Shown here: positions 16,800 through 25,432 of the stretch, one piece after another
Numbering within the stretch: the first letter of the stretch is position 1
Layout of the letters: each line of letters begins with the position of its first letter
Assembly (NCBI GenBank): GCA_030444405.1
Contig: JARFPM010000048.1
Coordinates: forward strand, 4,245-51,076
DNA length: 46,832 bases
Reading direction: 5' to 3'
From: Nitrospira sp.
GTDB taxonomy: Bacteria > Nitrospirota > Nitrospiria > Nitrospirales > Nitrospiraceae
Notes under the pieces: model-generated
What the model saw: only the letters and a program-made list of their open reading frames with translations
Databases searched by the model: none
Told to the model about the DNA's origin: nothing
Program-made: the position numbers and the translations under genes

Positions 16800-17281
16800 G
16801 ACGAACGATGAAGAATGATGGCATTAGTCTGATCGAGGTGATGGTGGCAATGGTGATTTCGGGGGTTGCACTGATGGGTACTCTGGGTGCGGTGGAGATT
16901 TCATCCAGGCACATACAACAGGGCGGCCTGAACAGTAAGGCGATCGAGCTGGCCCAGGCAAGGTTGGAAGCGAAGCGGTCCGTTCGTTGGCAGTCCCTTC
17001 TGGAAGATGATCTCGATCACGATGGCACTCCAGAAACGCTCATGGCGGACGACGGCCAAGGCTCCGACACGACTGCGGGTGATGGAATCTACACAGCCAT
17101 GTATGAGCGTGACGGCGTGACAGTCGTGTGGATGATTGAGACAGATCGGCCAGGACCACTGCGCTCCGCCGCCATGGTGACGATTCGAGCGGTCGCCTCG
17201 TATTCGGGGGTCAGCAGCCACAAGAGAGAAGTGAAGATGGCAACCATTCGAGCCAACCCAAACTTTGTGGGGCAACCATGA
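16796..17281 (+). CDS. Minor prepilin, PilV-like (operon A)
   Basis: A 161-residue prepilin-like protein. The leader MRRTMKNDG is followed by ISLIEVMVAMVISGVALMG, giving Glu +5 after cleavage at G9. The middle carries a DDGQGSDTTAGDGIY stretch, which resembles a calcium-binding or choice-of-anchor-type loop not seen in the operon B homologue. It overlaps the genes on both sides by 4 nt (ATGA), implying coupled translation. PilV-type proteins are minor pilins of the priming complex. Confidence 0.82.
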   Translation: MRRTMKNDGISLIEVMVAMVISGVALMGTLGAVEISSRHIQQGGLNSKAIELAQARLEAKRSVRWQSLLEDDLDHDGTPETLMADDGQGSDTTAGDGIYTAMYERDGVTVVWMIETDRPGPLRSAAMVTIRAVASYSGVSSHKREVKMATIRANPNFVGQP

Positions 17282-18036
17282 ACCAAGGGAACGTCACCAC
17301 ATCTGAAGACCAGCGCCGCCGTTTCAGAAGCATTGAGTTCGACACGTGTGGTGTTTGTCTGACTGAAGTGATGATCAGTTTGACGGCCGGAGCAATCGTA
17401 TTCGCTGCGGCGTTGCATGCTTTGAATGTGGCGCAGGCCCATGTGAGCAAACAGCAAAATGATCTGAGGCATCAGCAAGATCTCCGAATGGGGTTAGAGG
17501 TGTTCGAACAAGAAATTCGATTGGCAGTTCCCGATTCGATCATATCAGCGACTCCGGATGAATTTCGGTTTCATGCCAATATCAGCGGCCATCGAACGGT
17601 GACTACTGGTGCGCTTATGCCGGGTCAATTAGTTATTGCGGTGCAGGATGGCAGTGGATGGAGTGAGGGGAAAACCGTAATCATTTGTGGCCAGCAGGAC
17701 TGCGAAGCTCATCGACTCTCCCATTCAGGGCAGCGGTATCAGCTGACCGTGACCGAGCCGGTAGCCTTGTCGTTTCCCGCAGGTGCCTCTGTGGAAGTGA
17801 GCAATCGGGTGGGCTATTACACCAAGCGAGATGAAACCGGAACGGTAAAGCTTATGCGGATGGTCGATGGAGGAGCCAATACTCTCATCGGCAACCTGGA
17901 AGATGTGCATTTTTCGTATTGGGACGAGCATGGTCATGTCACCGGGCAGCCCTCGCTCGTGAAGCGAGTCGTGCTCAAAATCGACTCGAACCACCACCCG
18001 CATAGAATGATGCGGGAGGTAAGTCTTCGATCATAG
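17278..18036 (+). CDS. Minor prepilin, PilW-like (operon A)
   Basis: A 252-residue prepilin-like protein with an unusually long 25-residue leader: the processing site is TCG-VCLTE, with Glu +5 and a hydrophobic helix (VMISLTAGAIVFAAALHAL). After it come a helical spine (QDLRMGLEVFEQEIRLA, the typical PilW segment) and a beta-rich domain with a CGQQDC pair that may form a disulfide. It overlaps the previous gene by 4 nt. Assignment as PilW-like rests on gene order and on the spine motif. Confidence 0.82.
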   Translation: MNQGNVTTSEDQRRRFRSIEFDTCGVCLTEVMISLTAGAIVFAAALHALNVAQAHVSKQQNDLRHQQDLRMGLEVFEQEIRLAVPDSIISATPDEFRFHANISGHRTVTTGALMPGQLVIAVQDGSGWSEGKTVIICGQQDCEAHRLSHSGQRYQLTVTEPVALSFPAGASVEVSNRVGYYTKRDETGTVKLMRMVDGGANTLIGNLEDVHFSYWDEHGHVTGQPSLVKRVVLKIDSNHHPHRMMREVSLRS

Positions 18037-18046
18037 GAGTAAAGAC

Positions 18047-19516
18047 ATGTCGCATTTTAATGTCAAAGACGGTCAGCAGGGGATTGCACTTCTGGGAGCG
18101 ATGATCGTCGCGCTCATTCTATCGTTGCTGGGCGCCACACTTCTCAATCTGGCAGGACAAGAGACCGTCAGTGCTGGACTAGCAAACCAAGCGGCGGTTG
18201 CCCAGCAACTTGCCGATGCGGCTGGTGAAATGGTGGTGGCCTGGTTTCACAGCCACCAGACAACTGCAGGCGCACCCCAGCTTTCGTCTTTTCGGGAAAA
18301 AAGAAATCACGATAGAGAAGGAGCGCCATCCTTTTTCGATGCATTCGGTCGCTCGCAATTTGTAGGTACGGCGGATCAGCCGGATGTACGGTTACAGACT
18401 GACAATCCCTCAGATAATCGACTGTTGAACGATCCAGAGACCGGCATGTTTCGCGCAATGACACATCTAGGACAGGTGGAAGAACTCAAAGTCTACGCGC
18501 CTGCCAAGCCGGGCCTTCTGTGCACAATCGACACCACGGTCGCAACCAATACCAATCCCCCGGTCAAGCAATCGATACTCATGCAGTTGGGCGCACTGGA
18601 CCTGCCGCCGCTAAGGGCCGCTGTGCAAGTGGGTCTGCATCTTGGCCGGTTCCAGCCAGGAAGCGAATCGCCAGTCTCCGTGCATTGGGGTGAGTTAAGG
18701 GTGGGAGGTGATCTGGTTCTCTCACAGGCTGAAGAGATCCCACTGAAGAGCGCACTTGCTCCAGTGACCCCGCAGGCCTATGACGAAATGACGCACCGAG
18801 AAGATCGATGGATGGAAGGGTGGATAGGCGGGACGGTGCAGGTGACACAGCCATCTTCGGGACAGGCTCCCAATTTCCCCAGCAACCTTCACATGGGTCA
18901 GAATCCTATTCCGGGAGTTCGCCTCGATCAGTGGAACTATGAACACACAAAGCGAGTGGCAAAAAGATTCGGCCGTTACTTCGCGATCGATCGAGAAGGT
19001 CTTCTGTATCCGCAAGGTATTGTAGAACCAGGACGTGGTCTCTCCCCAGACGAGGTCTTTCGGTCACAGGGAAGCGGCGACCAGCATGGTCTGATATTCG
19101 TCGACACGCTCGATCAGATGGCTCCCCGTCCAGACAATCTTGGGGTGGTCAAATTGCACGCGTCGTACTTTGAAGGCATGGCGGTCGTGCAAGGTCACGT
19201 TGTGCTTGCTTCCAGTGGATCAGGACAGCCCATCCGGGTACTCAGTCCTCCACAAGGAGACCAGAGTACAGATGCCGCTCGGACGTCGGTTCAACTCTCC
19301 GGCATGCATTTCAATGGAGTGCTCCACGCAAGCGGAGACATTACGATAGCCGGAAGAGTCAGATTATATGGAGCGGTGGCAGCCGGCGGGGCAATCACCT
19401 CAGCTAGCTCAGGAAGCAGCTTGGAGGTGTGGTATGACCACGATCTCAGTCGAGGCTTCTATCGTGGACTCCCCGTGGTCTATCGTGCTCCCGGTACCTG
19501 GATGACGCGATATTGA
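18047..19516 (+). CDS. PilX-like pilus assembly protein, long form (operon A)
   Basis: A 489-residue protein whose N-terminus is a PilX_N-type segment: leader ending QQG, then IALLGAMIVALILSLLGATL and NLAGQETVSAG. It lacks Glu at +5, as PilX proteins often do. The rest, about 430 residues, is far longer than a classical PilX and contains beta-rich repeats near the C-terminus (HFNGVLHASGDITIAG, RLYGAVAAGG) like those of large Nitrospirota/Deltaproteobacterial PilX-like proteins. AGGAG lies 6 nt before the start. It ends operon A, in the place where PilX is followed by PilY1 in operon B, so it may combine functions; that is inference. Confidence 0.75.
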   Translation: MSHFNVKDGQQGIALLGAMIVALILSLLGATLLNLAGQETVSAGLANQAAVAQQLADAAGEMVVAWFHSHQTTAGAPQLSSFREKRNHDREGAPSFFDAFGRSQFVGTADQPDVRLQTDNPSDNRLLNDPETGMFRAMTHLGQVEELKVYAPAKPGLLCTIDTTVATNTNPPVKQSILMQLGALDLPPLRAAVQVGLHLGRFQPGSESPVSVHWGELRVGGDLVLSQAEEIPLKSALAPVTPQAYDEMTHREDRWMEGWIGGTVQVTQPSSGQAPNFPSNLHMGQNPIPGVRLDQWNYEHTKRVAKRFGRYFAIDREGLLYPQGIVEPGRGLSPDEVFRSQGSGDQHGLIFVDTLDQMAPRPDNLGVVKLHASYFEGMAVVQGHVVLASSGSGQPIRVLSPPQGDQSTDAARTSVQLSGMHFNGVLHASGDITIAGRVRLYGAVAAGGAITSASSGSSLEVWYDHDLSRGFYRGLPVVYRAPGTWMTRY

Positions 19517-19580
19517 GCAAGAGTCAAAGACCGACACATGAAAACAACTTCTTATTGTCGATGAGAAAGGATGAGATAGA

Positions 19581-21407
19581 ATGATTACGCAAGGCGTTGA
19601 AACGCATCACAAACGGCAGATCCTCTCGGTTGCCAGCCTGAAAAAGCCGTCGATGGCCAAACAGCCTCGCAAGATGACGATGGGGCGCAGTCTCTTAGAC
19701 TGCATCGCCTATCGTGGGATTATTAAGCAGGCGGACCTCGATGCCGCAATAGAGGAATCCCTATCACGGGAAATTGATCTAGAAACCCTCTTGCTCGATA
19801 AGTACCGTGTGCCGAAGTCTGCACTCGGGTCTGCGCTCAGCGAATTTTACCAATGCCCCTACGTGGCCTATGATGAGCGAACCGTCATCGACCCGGAACT
19901 CTTGAAAAACCTCAGCGTAGATTATCTCAGAAGGAGCGCCTGGATTCCGTTGAAACGACAGGGGATTGTCCTCGATATTGTCATCAATGATCCGCACGAT
20001 CTGGAGAAAGGTCTCGATATACGACGCGCCTTCCCTGGTACGACGATACGCTTCTCCGTTGGGCTTCGACGGGATATCGAACAATATCTTCTTGTCGCGA
20101 CAGGGCAGGCCAACGGGGAGTCGATAACCGAAATTCTCGGCGAACTCGTCGATGAAGCGAGCCTGGAGTTAAACCGAGACGCCGAGTTCAGAGAGGTCGA
20201 TGAAAACGATTCGGCCATCGTGCGTCTGGCGAACCAAGTGATCGCTGAGGCCTATCGATTAGGGGCATCGGATGTCCATATTGAACCCTATTCGGATCGC
20301 AAGGAAACGGCAGTACGGTTCCGTGTCGATGGGACTTGTTTTACCTATATGCGAATTCCTGCCGTCTATAGGCGTGCCATTGTTTCGCGGTTGAAGATCA
20401 TGGCCAACCTCGATATAGCCGAGCGACGGAAACCTCAGGACGGCAAAATCCGCTACAAATTAGCCAAGGATCGTGAAATCGAATTGCGGATAGCCACATT
20501 GCCTACCGCAGGAAACAACGAAGATGTAGTGATGCGTCTTCTAACGGCAAAGGAAACCATGCCCTTAGAGGCCATGGATTTTACCCAAGATGTTCTGCAG
20601 ATGGTCAAAGAATTGTCCGAGCGTCCGCATGGAATTATCCTTTGTGTGGGGCCTACTGGATCGGGGAAAACAACGACGCTGCACGCCGTGATGAAACATA
20701 TCAATACCGATGAACGGAAAATTTGGACGGCGGAAGACCCCATCGAAATTACTCAGGAAGGATTACGACAGGTTCAGGTCCATCCTAAGATCGGCTTTAC
20801 CTTTGCGACGGCGATGCGGGCGTTCCTTCGCGCAGATCCGGATGTGATTATGATCGGAGAAATGCGCGATAAAGAAACGGCTGATATTGCGATTGAGGCT
20901 TCGCTCACGGGTCACCTCGTGATGAGCACGCTACATACCAACAGTGCAGTGGAAACAGTCACTCGACTGCTGGATATGGGTTGCGACCCATTCAATTTCG
21001 CTGATGCGATGTTAGGAATACTGGCAATGCGCCTCTGTAAACGCATCTGCCTCCACTGCAAAGAAAGCTACCACCCAACGCAACAGGAATATGACGAGCT
21101 GGTGCAAGGCTATGGAGCACGTTATTGGGAGAAGCTCGGCGTCTCATACACCGACGACTTGAATCTCAATCGCGGAAAGGGTTGTGATGCCTGCAATCAC
21201 AGTGGGTTTAAGGGGCGGGTGGCACTGCATGAGCTGCTGGTCGGATCAGAAGACATCAAGAACTTGATTCAAGGGAGAGCCCGAACCGCGGAAATCCTGA
21301 GTGTTGCGATGCGGGATGGAATGGTCACGCTCTTACAAAATGGCATTCAGAAAGTGCTGAAGGGCCTTACGACATACCGTCAAGTCCGAGCTGTAGCTAT
21401 AAAATAG
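19581..21407 (+). CDS. pilB: Type IV pilus extension ATPase PilB (GspE/PulE family)
   Basis: Cytoplasmic hexameric ATPase that powers pilus extension, 608 residues. An N-terminal MshEN/GspE_N-like domain (about 35-190) is followed by the catalytic domain: Walker A GPTGSGKTT (357-365), an Asp-box region around 384-390, Walker B DPDVIMIGEMRD (419-430) and the His box TGHLVMSTLHTN (443-454). The tetracysteine zinc motif of the extension ATPases is present (C490, C493, C535, C538), which separates it from PilT. It lies between the two minor-pilin operons. No PilT or PilC gene is in the window. Confidence 0.93.
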   Translation: MITQGVETHHKRQILSVASLKKPSMAKQPRKMTMGRSLLDCIAYRGIIKQADLDAAIEESLSREIDLETLLLDKYRVPKSALGSALSEFYQCPYVAYDERTVIDPELLKNLSVDYLRRSAWIPLKRQGIVLDIVINDPHDLEKGLDIRRAFPGTTIRFSVGLRRDIEQYLLVATGQANGESITEILGELVDEASLELNRDAEFREVDENDSAIVRLANQVIAEAYRLGASDVHIEPYSDRKETAVRFRVDGTCFTYMRIPAVYRRAIVSRLKIMANLDIAERRKPQDGKIRYKLAKDREIELRIATLPTAGNNEDVVMRLLTAKETMPLEAMDFTQDVLQMVKELSERPHGIILCVGPTGSGKTTTLHAVMKHINTDERKIWTAEDPIEITQEGLRQVQVHPKIGFTFATAMRAFLRADPDVIMIGEMRDKETADIAIEASLTGHLVMSTLHTNSAVETVTRLLDMGCDPFNFADAMLGILAMRLCKRICLHCKESYHPTQQEYDELVQGYGARYWEKLGVSYTDDLNLNRGKGCDACNHSGFKGRVALHELLVGSEDIKNLIQGRARTAEILSVAMRDGMVTLLQNGIQKVLKGLTTYRQVRAVAIK

Positions 21408-21440
21408 CTACTTCAAGGCACAAATAGTCAGCTGAATCTG

Positions 21441-21776
21441 CTAAGGGGTTTGCTCCAACACCAATACGAAAGCTCTCAATTTCACCAGCATATCAGGCGA
21501 AACACGGATAAATTCCAACCCACATCGGAGCTCGGAAACCCAACGTACTCCAGCCAATTCGATGTTCACTGGCTCTTCGCCACCTAACAAATCTATCGAC
21601 AGCGAAACGTAAGTCGAGACGGACGAAGGGTGCTCCGCTGTTAGGGCACACCCCTGCGCCGAGAGGTATAAGACGGTGCCGTCCGACTTGTGTCCATTGT
21701 TCCACAATTTGCAGGGAAGCTGGACGGCAAACCGCTGGACCTTGCGAGACTCTCGTTTCATACGACCCCTACTCAC
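21441..21776 (-). CDS. PilZ-domain protein
   Basis: A 111-residue single-domain PilZ-like protein. The N-terminal RxxxR motif is visible (R-KVQ-R in ESRKVQRF), and the second c-di-GMP motif appears as YLSAQG, with Tyr where Asp/Asn is normal, so ligand binding may be weak. It is on the opposite strand, between pilB and minor-pilin operon B. PilZ proteins commonly tune type IV pilus activity in response to c-di-GMP; here that is inferred from domain and position. Confidence 0.85.
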   Translation of the reverse strand: MSRGRMKRESRKVQRFAVQLPCKLWNNGHKSDGTVLYLSAQGCALTAEHPSSVSTYVSLSIDLLGGEEPVNIELAGVRWVSELRCGLEFIRVSPDMLVKLRAFVLVLEQTP

Positions 21777-21877
21777 TTATGCAGATTGAATCCTACCCCC
21801 TCAGACGGCTGTTGTCCTGACTCGGCGTCGTCTACGGTAGTGATCACCCAAGGATCCTTAATCAAATATACCCACTT

Positions 21878-21899
21878 TGCTGTACGAAACAGTACAGCA
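21878..21899. promoter_or_regulatory. 22-nt palindrome upstream of minor-pilin operon B
   Basis: TGCTGTAC (21878-21885), a 6-nt centre GAAACA, and GTACAGCA (21892-21899): a perfect 8-bp inverted repeat in the 180-nt region between the divergent PilZ gene and minor-pilin operon B. Its length and symmetry suit a dimeric regulator operator. The regulator is unknown. It is not a canonical LexA box because the spacing between CTGT and ACAG is 10. Confidence 0.5.
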
Positions 21900-22046
21900 T
21901 CCTCGCCGAAAATTGTTGCTCATCATCGCGGAAAATGACCGAAGACGAAGACCTTTGTGGTGAGAACACTGCCATCTAATCAAGGGGTTAGAATAACGCG
22001 ACGCCTTTCCTGGAGCGGCATGCCCCTTGCTCGATCAGCAGGCGTC

Positions 22047-22553
22047 ATGTTGTGTCAACGACAAACAACCACGAGACGGGCTGAGAAAAACCAGCAGGGC
22101 TTTACGCTGCTGGAGATCATGATTGTCGTGGTCATCGTTGGGATTGCCGCGGGGCTGGCCATTCCCAATTTCACGTTGATGTACGCTCGCCACGAGCTCT
22201 ACCAGGCGACCACGAGTTTGTATAACCGACTCCTGTTCGCTCGGTCGGCGGCCATCAGTCGCAACGCAATGATTGTGGCAACACCTACCAATGTACCTGG
22301 AGCCCAAAGCCAAGTAGCATTCACTCCCCCCCTGGGTTCCGAGACACTCCCATTGAACGTCACCTTTGTTCTCTTGCCTGCCCAGCCGATCGGATTTACT
22401 CCCAGAGGCCTGAGCACGACTCCATTGGCCAATCAAACGGTTCAGTTGCAAAGCGTGCGCGACCCTAACTTGATCTATTCGATCTCGCTGGCTCCATCCG
22501 GCAAAGTCACCTGGTGTACCAGACAGATCAATCCCTGTCTGCAGAACCAATAG
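22047..22553 (+). CDS. Minor prepilin, FimT/GspH-like (operon B)
   Basis: A 168-residue prepilin. ATG 22047 gives an 18-residue leader ending NQQG; alternatives at 22020 (GGAG 4 nt upstream) and 21957 are in frame. Processing before Phe yields FTLLE with Glu +5 and a helix (IMIVVVIVGIAAGLAIP). The FimT/GspH globular part follows, with two cysteines near the end (WCTRQINPC) likely forming a disulfide loop. First gene of operon B, 18-20 nt before pilV. The start choice is the least certain part of the annotation. Confidence 0.85.
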   Translation: MLCQRQTTTRRAEKNQQGFTLLEIMIVVVIVGIAAGLAIPNFTLMYARHELYQATTSLYNRLLFARSAAISRNAMIVATPTNVPGAQSQVAFTPPLGSETLPLNVTFVLLPAQPIGFTPRGLSTTPLANQTVQLQSVRDPNLIYSISLAPSGKVTWCTRQINPCLQNQ

Positions 22554-22572
22554 AGAGAAAGCAGGTGATGAG

Positions 22573-23085
22573 ATGAAATGTAGAAATGAAAAAGGCTTCA
22601 CTCTCGTGGAAGTCTTAGTGTCGGCCACGATTCTCGGTGTGGGAGTGATGGGCATGGCTGCTATGCAAGGGATGGCTTTCACCAAGAACGTGGATGCGAA
22701 CGATCTCTCTGTCGTGACGAACATTGCGTCGGACATGATGGAGCGCATTCAGGCCAATCGGCAGTACGCCTGGGCCTATCACAACGTCCAGACACTCGGG
22801 CCTGGCAATTGTGCTGCAGTCCCCGCTCCGCCTCCGATCGGAGTTACCAAGCCCACCCCTCTCAACATCGTTCGAGTCGTTCAGGGTGACTGCACACAAT
22901 GGCGTACGTTGGTCCTGGCCTCCAATCTTACCAACGTACAAGGAACCGTCCTGGTTACCAACGGCGTTCCAGCCAATCCATCATTGGGGGCGAGGCAAGT
23001 GGTTGTGCAGGTGCAATGGAATGAGCGGGGTGTGAGCCAACGGCTCAGGACCGTCAGTTTTCAGACGACTCTCGTCCCTGAATGA
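22573..23085 (+). CDS. pilV: Type IV pilus modification/minor pilin protein PilV (operon B)
   Basis: A 170-residue minor prepilin with a short classical leader (MKCRNEKG) and FTLVEVLVSATILGVGVMGM after the cleavage site. The PilV segment with SDMMERIQANRQ is typical. A proline-rich loop and a beta-rich domain with two cysteines follow. It lies 20 nt after the FimT-like gene and 6 nt before pilW. PilV is one of the minor pilins (FimU-PilV-PilW-PilX) that, with PilY1, prime type IV pilus assembly. Confidence 0.88.
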   Translation: MKCRNEKGFTLVEVLVSATILGVGVMGMAAMQGMAFTKNVDANDLSVVTNIASDMMERIQANRQYAWAYHNVQTLGPGNCAAVPAPPPIGVTKPTPLNIVRVVQGDCTQWRTLVLASNLTNVQGTVLVTNGVPANPSLGARQVVVQVQWNERGVSQRLRTVSFQTTLVPE

Positions 23086-23091
23086 ATTCGT

Positions 23092-24345
23092 ATGACACAG
23101 CTGCGCAACAATATGGGTGCATCGATGATCACATCTCCAAAGCCTATCCTGGTCAGTCAACGGGGATTTACTCTGACAGAAGTGATGATCGCGGTCGCGA
23201 TGTCTACTGCGATCATCGCCGCCGGATTAGGGGCTCTCACGGTCACTCAAAAAACGACGAGAATGACCAACCAAGTAGTCAATACTCAATCGACTGCCAG
23301 GAACGGGCTTGACATGATCACGGCGGACCTCAAGCTTGCTGGTTTCGGCATGCAAGGTCTGATGGGTGGGTCAGTTGGCAATTGCGCAGTAAATGGAACG
23401 CCTGCGGCTTTGATCCCGGCCGACAATAATGCACTGGGTGCCGACTTTGGGCCGGATTCCATATCGATGGTGGTGCCGATGACGAATTCGATTACCGCGG
23501 TAGGACCGATGTGGCAGCTCGCTATCGCAGCCCCTGGGACAATTGGCGGTCCTAATCAACCGATTGCAACTCTTCCTTTGGTCAACAACGCGACGACCGG
23601 TATGGGGGCTGCAATCCCGGGTGGGGCTGCGGCACTTCCCGGGATGTCGGTGACGGTTGGAGGTGTGACGGGTTCACGCATTGCGGCTGGAGGCGTGACC
23701 CCTGCTGCGTTAAATCTAAATCCCTCCATCCCTGCGCCCGCGACATTTGGAAGCGGCACACAAGTCTATCTCCTGCAATGCATCACTTATCAAGTCATTC
23801 CGCCTCCAGACCCTCTCAACCTCTGTCAAGGGAACGCGCCTTGTTTGGTGAGAGGTGTGGCTCCTGCTGGCGTCGGTGGTCCGCCCAACTGCAACAATCC
23901 GGGCAACACCTGTGTACCGATAATGGATGGGGTGGAAGACCTCCAGCTGGCCTATGCCTGTGATGGCTGCAACATCAATATCAATTCAGGGGATCCAGAC
24001 GGCGCCATTGACGATATGAACGGGTCCAACTCATTCGATCAGGGAGACTTTCTGACTAACATCAATTGGTTCCTTCCTCCAAGCTCCAAGATGACGACGA
24101 ACAAGATCCGCATGGTCCAGGTCAGCATCGTGGCCAGGCAAACAAGGACCGATCAGGGAACGGGTGAAGGAATATCAACCCTTGTACAGAATACGAATAC
24201 GGTCCCCACCATCAGTGACCACAATCATGCGACGGGAGTGTTTACCCTCGGCGATAACGTTACGCCGGCTCAACAACAAGCCTATCTCCAGTTTAGGAGA
24301 CGGATCCTGACCAGGACGGTTGAACTCAGAAACCAGAGGTACTAA
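23092..24345 (+). CDS. pilW: Minor prepilin PilW (operon B)
   Basis: A 417-residue PilW-type prepilin. The leader is 25 residues (ending VSQRG), followed by FTLTEVMIAVAMSTAIIAAG with Glu +5; an internal ATG at 23125 would give a shorter leader. The PilW spine with ARNGLDMITADLKLAGFGMQ is clear. The large globular part contains glycine/proline-rich loops, several cysteine pairs and an Asp-rich stretch (SGDPDGAIDDMNGS) that could bind calcium. It is much longer than its operon A counterpart (252 residues). Confidence 0.88.
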   Translation: MTQLRNNMGASMITSPKPILVSQRGFTLTEVMIAVAMSTAIIAAGLGALTVTQKTTRMTNQVVNTQSTARNGLDMITADLKLAGFGMQGLMGGSVGNCAVNGTPAALIPADNNALGADFGPDSISMVVPMTNSITAVGPMWQLAIAAPGTIGGPNQPIATLPLVNNATTGMGAAIPGGAAALPGMSVTVGGVTGSRIAAGGVTPAALNLNPSIPAPATFGSGTQVYLLQCITYQVIPPPDPLNLCQGNAPCLVRGVAPAGVGGPPNCNNPGNTCVPIMDGVEDLQLAYACDGCNININSGDPDGAIDDMNGSNSFDQGDFLTNINWFLPPSSKMTTNKIRMVQVSIVARQTRTDQGTGEGISTLVQNTNTVPTISDHNHATGVFTLGDNVTPAQQQAYLQFRRRILTRTVELRNQRY

Positions 24346-24347
24346 CG

Positions 24348-24950
24348 ATGAAGCCATTGAACAGGCTAGAGGGTCTGGGGCGAAGAGCGCTCGACGAACA
24401 AGGCGTATCCTTCATGACGGTCATGATCATCACGCTTATGGCCGGGGCACTTGGTGTGGCTGCTCTGACGATGACCGGTCTGGAAAATTCAACGGCCGGG
24501 GCCATGCGCATGGTGGAAGAGGGCACCGATGCGGCTGAATCCTGTGTGGGGATGGGAGTGAAGGTCATCCAACAAACCATAGAGACCGGGGCGGTTCCAC
24601 CAACGTTGGTTGCGCCGGCAGGACCTGTCCCGGCCGCAAACTCGGTGTTCCTAGGGAATGAAATCAATTACCTTGCTAACAATCCTGATGTCGCTTGGGG
24701 TGGCGGTGCCGCCCCGAACATCACGATGAATGTCAACAACTACGTCGTTAACGGCGATATCGATAAGCAGTTCGTGAAGATCCGTGCAGGTTCCCAAAAT
24801 ACCGGCGGAAGCTCACAGGCACCGGCAACGGAACACTATTACCGCATCGATTGCCAAGCGGTAAACGCGGCGACTGGCGCGACCAGCCGGGTCATCGCCG
24901 TCTATCAATGTCTGGTGTCCGGTGATACTTGCCAGTCGCGTTTCCTCTAA
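24348..24950 (+). CDS. PilX-like minor pilin (operon B)
   Basis: A 200-residue PilX-type protein: the leader ends DEQG, then VSFMTVMIITLMAGALGVAA and LTMTGLENSTAGAM, the pattern of the PilX_N domain. The remaining 140 residues are beta-rich with a disulfide-capable CQCLVSGDTC-like C-terminus. It starts 2 nt after pilW, so translation is coupled. It completes a FimT-PilV-PilW-PilX set followed by a small secreted protein and PilY1, as in other PilY1-linked operons. Confidence 0.82.
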   Translation: MKPLNRLEGLGRRALDEQGVSFMTVMIITLMAGALGVAALTMTGLENSTAGAMRMVEEGTDAAESCVGMGVKVIQQTIETGAVPPTLVAPAGPVPAANSVFLGNEINYLANNPDVAWGGGAAPNITMNVNNYVVNGDIDKQFVKIRAGSQNTGGSSQAPATEHYYRIDCQAVNAATGATSRVIAVYQCLVSGDTCQSRFL

Positions 24951-24997
24951 CGCAGGAGCGACTGATAGTCAGACATAAGTGAATGGAGGCCAGATCC

Positions 24998-25432
24998 ATG
25001 ATCAGTACAGAGATCAGCAAACACCACAATCGGCGCTCCCTATCACTGGCACTAGTCTTGGGAATCGGAATGATGATCAGTCTGGCTCCCGGGATGACGC
25101 GCGCGGATCAACAATCTCCGATGATGGCGGTCGGATATCAGAGCGGGACTATTACAGGTATCTATGAAACGACATTTCAGATCGACCATAGAACCTATAG
25201 TTTGACGCCGGACGCGGTCCTCCTAGACCGCCACGGTGACGAATTGATGCCAAATCATCTGAGGGTGGATATCGAAGTCAAGTACCATCTTCAAAAGGAT
25301 TCGAAAGATGTCTTGTACAGCCTGGGGTGGGCAAGGCCCAGACGATGGACCAGTACTATGCCGTACCTCCCTTCGTCAGTGATCAGGTCGCGCCCAACAT
25401 TATCTTGGTGCTCGATAACTCCGGCAGTATGA
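24998..25432 (+). CDS. Small exported protein upstream of pilY1 (3' end possibly disrupted)
   Basis: A 144-residue protein from ATG 24998 (TGGAGG 8 nt upstream). A basic N-region and the hydrophobic stretch LSLALVLGIGMMISLA, with cleavage near TRADQQ, form a signal peptide. A compact beta-type domain follows (GTITGIYETTFQIDHRTYSL and the VKYHLQK segment). From about residue 107 the frame runs into pilY1 DNA in another frame for 106 nt and yields an Arg/Trp-rich tail that looks unnatural. The real domain probably ends near 25300, so the 3' end seems lost or replaced. Function unknown. Confidence 0.6.
   Translation: MISTEISKHHNRRSLSLALVLGIGMMISLAPGMTRADQQSPMMAVGYQSGTITGIYETTFQIDHRTYSLTPDAVLLDRHGDELMPNHLRVDIEVKYHLQKDSKDVLYSLGWARPRRWTSTMPYLPSSVIRSRPTLSWCSITPAV

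Noticed and set aside
21878-21899. LexA/SOS box
   Set aside because: CTGT and ACAG are separated by 10 nt rather than the 8 of the enterobacterial box, and the neighbours are pilus genes rather than DNA repair genes.
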